Source: Trichoplusia ni (taxonomy: Eukaryota; Arthropoda; Insecta; Lepidoptera; Noctuidae). Taken from it: a DNA stretch of 64,000 nucleotides. Positions 25,079 through 38,647 of this stretch are shown in pieces. The position numbers and the translations under genes were made by a program. The notes beneath the pieces are model-generated. The model was not told where the DNA came from. It saw nothing but the letters and a program-made list of their open reading frames with translations, and did not search any database. The first letter of the stretch is position 1, and the number at the start of each line of letters is the position of its first letter. The DNA is taken from NCBI RefSeq assembly GCF_003590095.1, contig NC_039502.1:2170001-2234000 (forward strand), written 5' to 3'.

Positions 25079-28000
25079 ATGAAGTGGTTGGTGCTGGTGT
25101 CGCTGCTGGCGGCGCGGCTGGTGCAGCAGCCGACGCCGGAGGTGCGCACGCGCAGCGGCCTCGTGCGCGGCACCGTCAGCCGGAACGGACTCTTCTACCA
25201 ATACTTCGGGATCCCTTACGCCACAGTCGACGAGAGGAACCGATTCCAGGTGAAAATACACAAATATTTTATATTACTAAAGGGGGACGTTGGACAGAGT
25301 ATCTGTAATGTCTCTCCAAAGTCATCAGGTACAGGAGATAAGTGCGGCTGTTACACAAACTTATAAATACTCGAATTTAGGTATACGCTTGAATCTGATA
25401 TTACCTTATATACAAAATGTTTTAATATGTCATACTTACTCAAATATGTATGACTGCATAACCTAAAAATAACTTGCTTTTAAATACAGGGACAAAATGG
25501 TTTCGCTTTTCTCAGAGAGTAGATGACGTTATCAATGAGAAGTCAGATGACTATGGAAAATAGGCTATAAGTTCCGCATCCATTACGGCAGAAACATCGT
25601 GTCCTTGGTGACGGTCATCTTACTTCCGCAATAACCGAACAAGATTTACATAATTAAATCTCGATGCAAATGTTATAGGAAATCGTAATAAAGCCTATTA
25701 GAAAATAACAATCCTAAAAGGTTCATGATGTAGAACTCAATTTCTTTTTTCTTAATTTTCTGAATTGATGTCGTGATATCTTAGTTACAAATCCTACCTA
25801 CCATTCGTTATTTTCATGAAAATTCAAAGCACATGCACAAACACGCCCAGACTCAGGACAAGCATACGTGGATCACACAAACGCCTTGGGATCGAACCCG
25901 CAGTCGCGCACAGTTGGTTTGGCTTGCTGACTTCAACCACTCGACTATTCACGCAGTTAAATCCGTACTTGATAAAACGTGTATACAAACCTTCACATAA
26001 TTACGTTCAGTAGTACGTGCCATTAAGTATAGGACATATAGGTCTATTCAGTCTTACCATTGTAAAATTAATTGTAAGGAATATTGCAAAAGATGTTATT
26101 AACATGATATTAAACATTATAAATTGAAAATGTTAAACAACCTCTGTGCTACTGCGGTGAGAACACTTATAATCAGATTACTTAGAGGTACTTATACACT
26201 TTGTTTTCCGTTCTTTCTCGGGCTAGGTTAAACATAGCTTTAAAAGTTAAATACTGTCCTATAAAAATGATGCACAACCTAGAATGGATACACTATATTA
26301 AAATTAAAAGTTATAGCTGTAGAAAAAAGCTGAGTCAATGTTTGAAGTCAAAAGTCTTATTTCGTGTGTGTAGTGATATAGAGGTATTTTCTAACCTCAA
26401 GAGTCATCGCATTGTCATTCTCAAAAAACCAAACATAGTCATTACAGGCCATTAAAAATGCACTTTGTTAGAATTTGGTTTGGGTGCTAGCTATAATTAT
26501 GACGTCATCGCCTGGCCAGGGAGAACCGGTCGCATCAGTCGGTCAAGGTGAGCCAGAAGGCAGTACATGAGTTTTATTACAAACTGGACAATAGGCGGCA
26601 TCTAGTTTGATCGTAATTATGATACAGTTGCTAAGTGCTTGTGTCTGGGAGTAAGTGTAGGTTCCGAATATGGACTCATACACATAACGTGTCATAGTAA
26701 ACGTTGACAAGTCGTTATTAAAACTTGATGTATGTATGTTTGTTAAATCTCCGCGTTCAAACGGATGGACAGGAGTAATTTCGGTAAGTACAAATTCGTA
26801 GTTGAATTTGAAAACAATTTGCGCATGTTCAAGGACTTTAATTCTTTCACATAAATGTATAATTACGTATAAATTATTAAAAAGAACGCTGTCTGGTAAA
26901 TCACATGTCGTTATGAAATATTTACGCTATCGGTTACCATTCCCATGCATGTACTCCGCATGCCAATCAAAGCCAAGGCCAAGATCTTGTTTCTCCATCC
27001 CACGATCAGACATTCACTACTCTGTTTACAATATCTTAGTCAGTATGCAGTCCGACATTGCACTCTGTGGAAATAGTAACGAAAATAGATTTTTTTTTTA
27101 TTTTTTCTGTAAATAATGTTTATTGGCGTTACTAGCATATACAAACGATACAATACATATAAATATATACCCACATATAAATAGGACTTTAAATATAAAA
27201 TTGAAGATACCTAATGTTATCGTAACGCACAGTCCTTGCAAGTCACTAGAAAAAATATTTATCTTATATTTTCAAGCGTACTCATAAATAATTTAAAAGT
27301 ACATTTTCCAGTGCCTACAAAGTAAATTGAAAAAGTACTAAATCAATGTCTTGTTCCTCAAACTCCAAACTTATCAAAAACCTTCAAAACTTTATCAACA
27401 TAATTTTCAATGGCCCAAAACTTTTCGACGATAAAATTAACATTCCTTTCCACATTTTCAGGCGCCGCTGCCGCCGCCGCCCTGGGCCGGGGTATTCGAG
27501 GCGGTCGACGAGAATACTTGGTGCCCTCAGAACTCTGGCGGCATCACTATCGGAGAACCGAACTGCCTGAAGCTGAACATCTACACTCCCACTCACATCA
27601 GCAAGCCCCTGCCGGTCATGGTGTACATCCACGGAGGCTGCTTCTTCAGCGGCACGGGCTCGCCCTTCATGTACGGCGGTGACTTCCTAGCGGAACATGA
27701 CGTCATATACGTCGGTATCAACTACAGACTCGGCGTCGAAGGGTTCCTGTGCTTAGGTATCAAAGAAGCCCCCGGCAATGCGGGGCTGAAGGACCAAATA
27801 GCCGCTTTGAAATGGATTCAAGAGAACATTGAAGCTTTTGGAGGAAATCCTAATGATGTGACGTTGTTTGGAGAGAGCGCCGGTGCCGTGTCTACCTCCT
27901 TCATGATGCTAACGTCTTCAACTAAAGGCTTGTTTCACAAAGCAATTCTACAAAGTGGATCTTCATTGGCTCCCTGGGCACTTCAACATGACCCAATAGG

Positions 28001-30082
28001 GTCAGCCAGCGCTCTCGTTAGAAAATTTGGATATAACACTAATAATCCTCAAGAAATATACAAGATTCTATCAAAAAAAACCGCCAGCGAGTTGCTGGAA
28101 GCTGTGACCAGAAACGAAGATAAGTTCTGTGTGGCTGCACAGCACTTGTTCGTACCGTGTATTGAAAAACCGCTAGAGGGAGTTGAACCTGTGATCACGG
28201 AGTACCCTGCCGACATCATAAAGTCTGGTAACTACACTAAGGTGCCAATGATCATCGGCTACACCGACAAGGAAGGCATTTACTTCGTGGCCGCAGATCA
28301 TGGCACGAGCGTTAAGAATAACTCAGCAGTGATGGACCCAGTGCGGTCCATGCGAGAAGACCTGGAGTTCCCGACTGAGTTCGAGAAGAATTATACCATA
28401 GACACGATACGACGCCATTATTTCTCGTCCTACGAAGAGGAAATTATACCAGATTTAGTGGAATTATACTCTGACGTGCATTTCAAGGTCCCTGTGGTGT
28501 TGGAGGCGGAGCTGTACAAGCAGACGACGGACCAGCCGATATATTACTACCTGTTCAGGTACGACGGCTTGCGGAACATGCCGAAGATCGTGTCCGGCTT
28601 CCACTACCTGATGAAGGGCGCCTCCCACGCCGATGAGCTGTTCTACCTGTTCAAGCCGCACGGGTTCCCGCTGCTGCAGTCCGTGGAGAACAACATGATC
28701 AACCGTATGGTCACCATGTGGACCAACTTTGCCAAATACACGTAAGTACTCACATTTTCCCATGACCCAAACAAACTTAACTGCAGTTTAAGCATTACTT
28801 AACCATTATATTAGTATGAGATAACCTCGAGCGTGTAAACTGCGTTGGAAAACGTAATTTGATAATAGTTTAATAACGAGTGAATCCATTAACCTTAAAA
28901 CAAATATTAAACATTTTGTATTATAGTGCTGTATTATTTGCTATAGTAGTTATTTTGCAGACACAAACTAAATGTGTATTACTTATATGTTTCTATAGAA
29001 CAGGGTGTCATGGTTTCCACTTCTTATGACAGCACTAACGCCTGATGAATATATGACAACTACGAATCTACGGAAGACATTATCAAACACTAGCTTTAAT
29101 AATAAAGATTAAATCACGTTATGATAAAATAGTTGAATATGGATACTAATACACTTTATTCAATAAACACATAAAGTATTTAACATAAAATGGTCGTAAA
29201 CCCGCGTAATAAATACGCTCGCATATCGTAGGCGGTATAAACCCGGATTGTGCAAAACCGTCTGCTTTACTAACATCTGGATTCGCATCACGTTTTCGTC
29301 ACAATAAACCATTCAGTAAATATTTAATTTGTATGCAAAACTGTGCATTACAGTGCAATAGGGAGGCCACCGCCATGTTGTAATTACAGAAAAATCCAAC
29401 ATGAAATCTTATTAAAAGCTACAATACTCTACCTATTACGATTGTTGTCTGGACATTGAAAGACGTACATTTCATATATTATTTAGTTGTTAGTATCGTC
29501 AGGATCTTAAATCTTATCATCGTTCAATAACCTATTGATAGTAAGATTTAAAATCTTGGCTAATAATTGCATAATTGTGTCGGATTAACAACACAGTAAC
29601 TTTTAAAAATAGACGTAGAAACTCAACTTGACATGCTTAGTAAAGTAAATACACCTTGCTACTTCATTTTATTAAAATACATAGAGTACCTATAGTAGTA
29701 TCTTTTAGCTATGAATGATAATTTTCCACCGTTTTTAGTTTAAGAGTTATGACATCATTGATATCAGAGAAAGTTTTAGGAAGATGTTCTCCTATATTCC
29801 CCTTTATTTTTCGATAGTATTTTGAAAGTTCCCTTTATAATCGCTGTGTTCATATTGGCCAGAGACCCGACTCCAGTGGTGACCCCCCTGACTCCGGTCC
29901 GCTGGCGTCCGTCGCGGCGCCACAACCCCACGGCGCTGGTCATCGACTCGCGCATCTCCACCGGCCCGCTGTGGGAGGAGGCCTCCGTGCGCCTGTGGAA
30001 CGACACCTACAACAAGTACCGGAGGAAACACTACGGGGCGCAGCAGTACACGCCGTACCAGTACATCAATGTTAGGAGCTAA
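25079..30082 (+). CDS. Secreted carboxylesterase C (CCE family), 3 exons
   Basis: Exons 25079-25249, 27462-28741 and 29863-30082, phases 0 and 2, encode about 556 residues. A short signal peptide (MKWLVLVSLLAARLV) precedes the mature start. Motifs: YFGIPYA; proline-rich APLPPPPW after the first junction; oxyanion region HGGC at 114-117, with Cys where A and B have the third Gly (that position usually tolerates Gly or Ala); Ser196 in GESAG; Glu328 in TDKEG; His446 in GASHADE. The triad is complete. Sequons include NYT twice, NNS and a terminal NDT. The tail NDTYNKYRRKHYG is canonical and extends about 18 residues beyond A and B, with no ER-retention signal. The exon 2 start and end are strongly GC3-rich while the middle is not. 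Intron 1 carries an inverted SINE. Confidence 0.92.
25826..25958 (-). repeat. tRNA-derived SINE in intron 1 of esterase C
   Basis: Inverted copy: 'catgcacaaacacgcccaga' and 'atcacacaaacgccttggga', then the B-box complement 'gggatcgaaccc' and a tRNA-like 'caaccactcgacta'. It is antisense to the esterase. Confidence 0.7.
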
Positions 30083-30776
30083 ACAACAAGTGCCTTATGT
30101 CTATGATAATTTGTACTATTTGGTGATTCAAGAGACATTTGTGGGATGCTTCCAGGGGGCTGCTGAAATATCTTAGAGTTATAGCAGTTGTAGAAGCACG
30201 GGGTAAAGTGGTGTGTCTCCTCCACGTCTGCCAAAAATTACTTTAGGAGATGGCAGTACGCACTCAGAACGTGACAAAATATTATATTGATCAATTTAGA
30301 ATATTCTAAAATTGTGCCTATTATTTTTCCTTATTGGACTGGACTGGTTATAAACTAATTTTCTTTAGATTAACTTTTAGTATATCTTGGGCAGGTTATG
30401 TGAGATGCATACATAGAGAGATTGGACTGAATGATGGTAAACATCAGTCGAAACAAAATCGAAGTATATTAATTTCTATCCTGTTTTTCTTTTCTAAAAC
30501 ATTGATTGAAAGTGTACAATGAATGCGAATTTGTCACATTAAGTGACATCTTATCTATTTTCAGATACTTCACTTATATTTTGCTTAATATTTATTATGA
30601 GTGATTTATCTATTCGACGCTTTATTTTATTTTTATTAGATTATACAATTAGATGATAAGTTCTGTAGTTTATTGTTCTTTAGAAGCGCAATTATTTAGC
30701 AATTCATTATTTCTTTCTTATCTATGTTTACCTACCGAAAGCACTTGGATGCAAAACGACTGATATATTTCCAAAG

Positions 30777-30782
30777 AATAAA
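30777..30782 (+). terminator. AATAAA downstream of esterase C
   Basis: First canonical hexamer I see after the stop. It would give a 3' UTR of about 0.7 kb. Confidence 0.35.
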
Positions 30783-31994
30783 GAACATCGGGAACACTTT
30801 GATAATTTATCTGTATTTAAAAATTGTAAGAAATATTGTATCATGTATTCTGAATTAGTTCTGTCTGAACTATAAATGTATAAACAAATTCTCCGTTAAG
30901 GCTCAATAGGTTTAGTGTAAGCGGTGATGTGACTCTAGTCTAAACTAGTTGATCTGTAGACTAGCGGGCTGAGGCAATAATAAAATAAGGTGGTGAATCC
31001 TGAACATGTGATAATATACCGGTTTACCGTGTAACATTATTATTGTGATTTTGAGCGTGATATTAAACCAATAAATTAAGTTTTAAGTTTAATTGCCGAT
31101 TTGTTTTTTTTTTAAACAACGAATCTTGTCCTGTATCCTATGTTTGAAAAAATGCTAAAAAACATTTATTGACCCCAAGTTGTTTCTAATCTACAAAAGA
31201 AGTAAAACAATATCCATAAAATATTGCAATGTCTTGAATAAGCCACTATTATTAATTAGGTCAACCTGCATACAACTGTAAGGACAACAGAAACAGTCTT
31301 AATCTCAGGAAGAATGAATTAATTGATGGTGACCAGTGGCCGCTAGAGTAGCGCCTGTTGTAACAGTGGATGACAGAGACGTCGCTCTACGCTATGAGTG
31401 CGTTCTCTCGCTCACCTGCAGCAATCACACTGTGGTGTGGTGTTAGTCCTCAGGTCGAACTTTCCCCATTACCTGGTGACGCAGCCGCGGGAGTGCGCGC
31501 TGCCGCTACATCTTCAGATTTATGTTTATTGCTCATTTTAAATTGTTCCCAACAACAACTTATCTCTACTATTCTCCACAGCACTCCCAAAGCGACGATC
31601 ACGATTTCGTAAAACTTAAAATTTTAAGTCTGTTGTTCGTCAGTTTGTCTTCTCAGTTCGGTTGCATTTTATTACACTCGCTATTGGTAGAATGTTTTAC
31701 TAAGTAACCATTTTTAGTACTGAACTTCTTTTAATGGTGTTTCAGATACTTAAATGTTTGAAGCACAGTTTACAATTACAACCGAAATTGTTTGAGTATT
31801 TTGTAGTTAAATTGTGTGGTAACTGAGAGAGTGGGCGTACCTCCTTCGCCAGTACTACATAGTAGTGCTTTATAGCCATTAGATACAAGGAACAAAAGAT
31901 GTATATCATGTGTGTGCTACGTTGACCAACAATAGGTCGCCTTTGTACTGAACTTCTTGTTCGTATCAAATTCAATGACATCTTGACATCCAAA

Positions 31995-32385
31995 GCAAGA
32001 GAAACTTAGCAAAGCAGTCGTTCGTAGCAAATTGTATCGGATATTCGTAGCAAATTGGTTATTTGCAGCAACATGGTCATTCGTAGTCAGAAAGAAATTC
32101 GTAGTAATGGTGATATTAGTAACGAAACGAAGGTTGATAGCAGTTGTAGAGCGATATTCACAATATGAAGACTAACCGAGGAACGGTTATTTGTAGCAAA
32201 TTGCATATTCGTAGCAAATCCGAAGTTTCATGCACTTGTGTTCACATATTGTGAACAAAGCAGGCATTTGTAGCAAATCACATGCTGGGAGAAATTTTCA
32301 TAGGTTGTTCGTAAAAAAAATTGTAATTCGTAGTAATGATGATGTTCGTAGCAATTTGATATTCGTTGTAAACGAGCATATTCAG
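31995..32385 (+). repeat. Irregular cluster of TTCGTAGCAAAT-like units
   Basis: At least ten near-copies of a 12-base unit (TTCGTAGCAAAT, with TTTGTAGCAAAT and TTCGTAGTAATG variants) lie on one strand at uneven spacing of roughly 15-80 bp. Examples start near 32013, 32047, 32077, 32100, 32190, 32208, 32269, 32326 and 32345. Intervening sequence is not itself repeated. It does not look like a standard head-to-tail satellite. Confidence 0.7.
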
Positions 32386-33585
32386 TAAGACACACTCTTC
32401 CATGTGACTAAAATAATTATCATTTTTTATTAGATCGAATTTTATCAAATAACATAAATAGCTAAACATTTTAACCATACACATATTAAATACAACATTT
32501 TTTCAAATTTTACAATTGGTAGCAGATACCCATCATGCTCGGGTCGGCCTTGACGGGTGTAATCCGGTGCTACTAATCCAGGAAAAACAAGTGAATAAAT
32601 TCAATAATCATAGTATCCGTGTTACTGAGGCGACGTGATATTTCAATACATTATAAGATCAAACAATCTAAGGTCAGAGTGTGCGGAGTTCGGCCCGAGT
32701 CCCGACATTGGCTCAATTAGAACCACGGACCCTATACAAATATCTGAGGGTCAGCCCTATTACGCTGCATCGGATCCCGAGCTATTTGCTTTTCATTAAA
32801 TCATGATTGTAGAACAAGGATAGGGTAGAGCGGCCGCTGTGTGGATTTTTGTCGTGCTCTCAAAGATATGCCTTTGTTATAGGCCGAGGTCTTTTATTTG
32901 GAGAAAATCTTATTAAACATTTTTAAGTGAATTTTTTTATGTAAATATAGTATATACAATTAATTTTAAGATTCTACTGCAAATTCTAAAATGTGATCAT
33001 ATTGAAAAATTTTAATCTTTTTGCTTACTCAAATGGTAACAGCATAGCCTAAGTAATGTTAACGCTTTTATATGGACACTGCTGTACGTCCCTCTACCGC
33101 CAGGAGGTATATCATAAACTTTGATAGCTGAGTTTTTATAGTCTTAAAAACTCTTAATGAAATAACTGAACCCAGCGATAATTTTTGTCCTTAAACCCAC
33201 TCTGCGTAAAAAATAAATTTCAATTTCCACTGTCTTAAATCTTTACTGCGTTACGTTTGACAAATAAAATATATCATCCAATCATGAAAATAATCAGTTA
33301 AACACAAGTTCTGTCTACATGTTCATAAGTGTTGGTTGGCAGGCGTCAGCAGTAGGGTTGGCAGCATTTACACTGGCCGGCAAACAGGGCAGCACTAACA
33401 CGCAATTTGCGGGCCGCGGCAGACACGCATTACCGAGATGAGCGGATGAGTGGGTGAGAGGGATAGCGATCAAGGAGCTCATACAAGTTATATCACACTT
33501 TGTTATGAGGCACAGTTGTCTTGAATCAAAAGAAATCGAATATACTTCTTATTAAACGAACATTTTATAATTCTAGAAAAAAAAA

Positions 33586-33640
33586 CGAACATTCGTAGAT
33601 CACACAAATGCTTACCCTACGCGGGGATCAAACCCCCATA
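33586..33640 (-). repeat. SINE fragment
   Basis: Has 'cattcgtagatcacacaaat', then 'ctacgcggggatcaaacccc'. This is the inverted middle of the tRNA-derived SINE without its head. Confidence 0.55.
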
Positions 33641-33880
33641 CATCTAAGAAATAAGAACTAGTTATAAGAAGGTATCATTGTCAATTAGTTTCTCATTTTT
33701 CAAAGTTTAAATAGGTTTGAAAAGACATATTCCATTCAAATTTAACTAGTACCTATTGCTGATCCTTGAGAAACTCATTCGCTTCAAACAGACAAGTATT
33801 TTAATAATAATAAATAAATAATAAATGCGCACAACATCACATACATTGTTCTGAACCCAAAGTAAGTTGCTGAAGCACTT

Positions 33881-34042
33881 GTGTATGGAATTCAGATACA
33901 ACAAAGGTACCACAAACACCCAGACCCGAGACAATGTAGAAATGTGAATTTTTACATTGACCCGACCGGGGATCGAACCCGGGACCTCAGAGCTAGCGAC
34001 ACCTTGAAACCGGTGCATACGCCACTCGACCACGGAGGTCGT
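33881..34042 (-). repeat. tRNA-derived SINE
   Basis: Inverted copy with 'caaacacccagacccgagac', the B-box complement 'ggggatcgaacccggg' and a tRNA-like 'gccactcgaccacggaggtc'. The head differs from the 548 and 42115 copies, so it may be a second subfamily. Confidence 0.65.
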
Positions 34043-36227
34043 CATTATTATAGTTTTATTTTTATTATTTATTACATTACAGTATTATATTTTAATATTT
34101 GATGTATTCATACAAATGCTACATTAAAGAAAAATCAATCTCATTTTATTCCACTCTATTTTCGATTTTAATCATTGTTTACAAAACTTAAAAGTAATCG
34201 TTATCTTTTGAAATAAAATGTTTATTTTGTACCCGAACCTTTTTGATGCTGGTCAATACCTGATTTATTAATTCCTTTAAAACAATTGTAGTTTATTTTT
34301 AAATACCATTTGCTTTTAATATTCAGCGGCTGTACTTGTACTTTATAATAATTATACACACCTCATAATAATCGAAACCACGACCAATATTTCAGTCATG
34401 AAAGATCAAATGTAAGTCAAAAAGTACAATGTTCCTGAGCTTACCTCAGGCTTTAAAGTAAATAAAAAGATCCCTCGTAAACCCATCCTTCAGCGCTCAA
34501 CACTGTAATACATTGATATAGGTAGTTACGTCACTATGGTACCTAGGTACATAGGTTTCATTTCTCACGACGCCTTAAGTCTGAGTGTTTGTGCATTAAG
34601 ATTCTCTCTCAAACATGACTTACCGGCGATAAAAGGGAATTCTAAAACAGCAACATCTTTGTTTTAAAAGAAATAGCTTCAATAAGACTTTCATCTATTT
34701 CGTTATAAGCTGTGAACGTGGAAATAGACTCAATTTCAAACCTATGTTTCCTATTTAGCATACGTTTAACGTTTTTTCAGTATCGCTATTTTTATTCGCG
34801 GTTGAGAAATTCCTTAGATGTTGTGTGTACTATCGTGCGACCAAACAGATGAAATTTCAAAGTAAAATTAGAATTAAGACGACTTCTTCAAAACTTCTAG
34901 TTATCCCGTATTCTAGGAAAAGTTTGAGACATTCTGAAGAACCTTGAGGCGAGTGGTGTCGGTCGTCGAACTGAAACCTTCAAGTGATATTTAGTCTGGT
35001 GAGATACATTATGAATGTGTTTGATTTCGTCTGAGATGTACAACACACAAATAACTTTATTGTGGTTGAATATGAGAAGGCAATTTAGTTAGTTGCGGTT
35101 CAGTCATCTGCCGCACATGACATTACAGAGGACGGCCGGGGTTCAATGCTTGCTGTGATAACGCTCATAAATACAGCATTATTATTTCAAGTTCAGTCAT
35201 CCTATGAATTTGTATTTAAATATTTTAAGACTTATTAGGATTTTAAGAAAACTGATATAATTTTTTATAGCTTTACCGGACAGTTTTATTTACATTACAC
35301 AAAATTAATAAAACCGTTATATCAATTTATGTTATTTATAGTTCTACATGGCACAAGTAACCAACACTACAATTCAATATTAAGTTTAAAACTGAAATGT
35401 GAATAATATTAGAGGGTTTGTTATCACTCTCGCGGCGCGGGACCCTACCGCGATGTGCCTCGCAACTGTCTGCCTGTCAGTCACACAGTCAGGTCTTTTT
35501 GATGTTTTGTACGAAGTTTATTCAAGCTTTCTATAATACGTATGGAAGCTACAGCTTTTTGACGGTAAATGGCGCTACACTGCCTACACCTCTAGGTACA
35601 GTCGGCTGCAGTTAATGAACATGACTGTACCAAGCCTTGTCACTGCTAAGCTTGGGTTTATTCTAAGACAATGATGATGGAGCACAAACGGGCAACGCGT
35701 TAACATAATTGAAATAAATTGTTATTTAGAAGGACAAAAATCAATACTATTATGCAAGATGGTCACTATTTCCCTGAATCTAAGTTTGTACGCTTTGATC
35801 CTTCATGAATTATGGACAGGTGACTTCTCATAATTTAAAGAGACAGATATAAAAAAGATGTTAATTGCATTTGCATTGTATTCGTTGGTCAAATGCATTC
35901 GTAATCACAACAATTTATTTAATATTTTGGTACATTAATTTTGTCTCTCATTATTTAACAATAAGGCGGTTTCACTCCCTCTCCTACTCGTGTGTACGTA
36001 CTTGTCACAGCTCAGCTCTCGGCGGCCGGCTGCCATAACTAACGCTGATCAAGTTTACACCATCCTCCGGTCGTGCTAACACAAATTCTTGCAACACCAC
36101 GTCACCACACTCCTCTAACTTAAATTAAAAATTTCCAAGTAGCTATGTACTTGCATGAAGTTAGGTGATTACATTTGGGGTAAGTCCCCGCCATAAGGGC
36201 AGAGCTGGCAACACACGGCGGTGACAC

Positions 36228-36247
36228 ACTTCAGTAATTACTGAAGT
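36228..36247. repeat. 20-bp perfect palindrome
   Basis: 'acttcagtaattactgaagt' reads the same on both strands without a spacer. It lies in otherwise plain intergenic DNA. Confidence 0.7.
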
Positions 36248-36845
36248 AGACACCATTATTGTAAGAAATTCTCAAGTTGTTGGTGAAGTAAACTCATAAA
36301 AGTTCATCGCTTACCTACTTAATGTAAACAAATCCAAGATATAGTAATTAATGATTCAAATTAGTACTGGGGTATCATAAGTATCGGTATCATACATTGT
36401 AGACATTTCACTCTACAATAACTAAGACATTTTATTAAAATCGAAAATAAACTTTGAATAAAATGTTATTGATAAAACTCCATTTTGCATGTAAAAAGCT
36501 TTTGAAAAATCTTAGAAATCTAAAGAACGAGTAATAGAATGTCTCGGGACGGCCCTCGTATACTTGGTAAAACACGAGAAACTCAATAAAGTCTAATATA
36601 TTATTGAATTCTACATGTATAAGGTGATTACGATGGAAAAGTGAGCACAACTCGTGTTACCGTATTTTTTGCAGACAAAACCCATCGATATTAGCCTATG
36701 CTAATATGACTATTCAAAGCTCTCATAAAGCAGTAGGTAGCCGCACAAACTACTCAACCCTTATCTCAGCTAAGCACAATAAGAGCTATTTAACTCCGCT
36801 ATAAACGGAGTAATCGCGAAGCATTCATATATAAAGCATAATTAA

Positions 36846-37066
36846 GTGCAAGTCGGTACCGACGGCCCGGCCGCGCTAATCCCGGTAATAAAGAAAAATA
36901 CCCGGGAAGCGGCGGCTAATTGTTATAAACTGGGCAAACATGCAAATTGGACGAGGAAAGGACTTCCTCGGCGTTTTAATTCAAAAGTTATCTTGTTGGA
37001 CCTCCAGACCGGCGGCGCGGCGGCTCTCGGACCCGCAACTCCGTCTGCGAAACGCGCCTTATTTTT
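36846..37066. other. Isolated GC-rich island
   Basis: About 220 bp of elevated GC in AT-rich DNA 1.6 kb before esterase D. It holds an octamer-like 'atgcaaat' and homeodomain-like 'taattg' and 'taattc'. A 74-codon frame crosses it but shows no family resemblance. It could be a conserved non-coding element or promoter. Confidence 0.3.
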
Positions 37067-38647
37067 TTAGTTCGAAGCAAGGAATCAATTTAGCGAGCGC
37101 CTGAATTTGTTTTGATTGATTAAACAACAATTTAGTTGAGAGGCCGGCCGGAGCGCCCCCCCCCCCCGGCCGCCCCGCCCGCCTGCGGCCGGTGCTACTG
37201 CTACTATTGACGATATTGTAAACTTCGGAATGAAATTCCCAAGAAGCTAAATGTTTTAGGAATCCCTCAAAACTTTATTAACTTCAGCTGATAGCTGATC
37301 TATATCTACTTGTGATTTTATCTTAACTCTAACATCCTTTTCTTGTATTTTTTATGCTGTAAATAGGAGAGGTTTTTGAAGAAAATAAAATTTACACATT
37401 ATCGTGTTGGTTTATTTAAGAAAATCGCGACGTTAAAACCAGGCCGGTGTGAAGCGACTTTACTGCATTCAGAGAGAGACGACCTCTCTTTATTATATGG
37501 CCATTCATATTTAATGCTCGTACTATTATTGTGCGCGACTTTTCATTCGTTAAAAACCTATTTTCATTTCAAGTTGAGTAAAGAAGGCGCTTCTTTGAAA
37601 CCTGTCTCGTGTTAAGTCTGAAAAGTTTCGTCCAAATTGTTTTGGAACTCAAATAAAGATGTTTTTCACAATTTATGTAGAATGCAAAAAAATATATATT
37701 TAATAATGGAATGGTTTTACTTCATTATTAGTCTCATTTATTTCGTTGATTATGTATTTGATTGTTACTTAAAAACTGCTAATTATTTATCATGTGCTAT
37801 CATTTTTATGATTTAAAGACAGTTTAAATGAGTTTCAAAACATAATGTTTAAGTACCTTAAAACTCCATAAACTATACTAACGACTGATGGCTCTATGTT
37901 GCACCTCGGCATAGTTTATTCTTCGACAAACAAAAGACGGTATGGAGTCGTTGTCCACCACACGAAGGAAAGTGTTTAGAAACTAAGGATGACCTTATAC
38001 GATTAACGTAATCAAATTCTCGAGAAGATCTTACCAAAGGTATGAAATTGTTGAGTGAAGTTGAAGTGCTTGCGAAATGACTCTCGGGAAAAAGAGAATA
38101 GTCACACTTGCCACCATCAGCAGAGCCTACAACAGTTTGCGATCAGTTCGCAAACATTACGGCGGCTTGCGCAAGAGCATCGGCAGTTGGCACACCGCGC
38201 CGCCTGAGATCGCGGACTTTCGCTATCAGTGCACACCAGACCGCGACACACACAGCATCTCAGCTCTAACTTCCGATGCACTTGGTCTGTGAACTTGAAG
38301 ACGTAGACCTAGACCAGTTTACTGTCTCCAATATCAATTGGACTTACACCAAGTGATTTTTTAGTGACTCAAATTGTATTAATCTAGTGCGGTAAGGGTC
38401 AAACAGTTCTGTAGTGGTAAAATAAAATGTCCTGGTTAGTAAGCAATAAGCTCTAGAAACAAATGCAGGACAACGCAACATTCCAAAGGACAAATATAAA
38501 GTACGCGTAGGATAGGGCCATTGCTCTTAATATGTATTTGTACCTGTAAGGATAATCTCTAGGTTTATAAACTAGTAAAACCCGATGGCGTTATAATGTG
38601 ATGGTCTTGTCGTGAATCCCAGTCCTGGGAGCAGTTCGCGAGGGACC

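Larger units (their letters stand above)
30083..38225. other. 8-kb intergenic region between esterases C and D
   Basis: No coding exon recognised. It contains the TTCGTAGCAAAT cluster (31995-32385), two inverted SINE pieces (33586-33640, 33881-34042), a 20-bp palindrome (36228-36247), a GC-rich island (36846-37066) and a run of 12 C (37156-37167). A GC-richer stretch at 38130-38290 with 'atcagtgcacac' could be promoter-proximal for esterase D. Confidence 0.5.

Noticed and set aside
32515..32790. Suspected ribosomal RNA or tRNA-like fragment downstream of the TTCGTAGCAAAT cluster
   Set aside because: Phrases such as 'cggatcccgagct' looked structured, but no consistent rRNA or tRNA order could be followed.
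38077..38292. 71-codon frame upstream of esterase D
   Set aside because: No family resemblance and no splice fit to the esterase start. More likely leader or promoter DNA than a separate gene.
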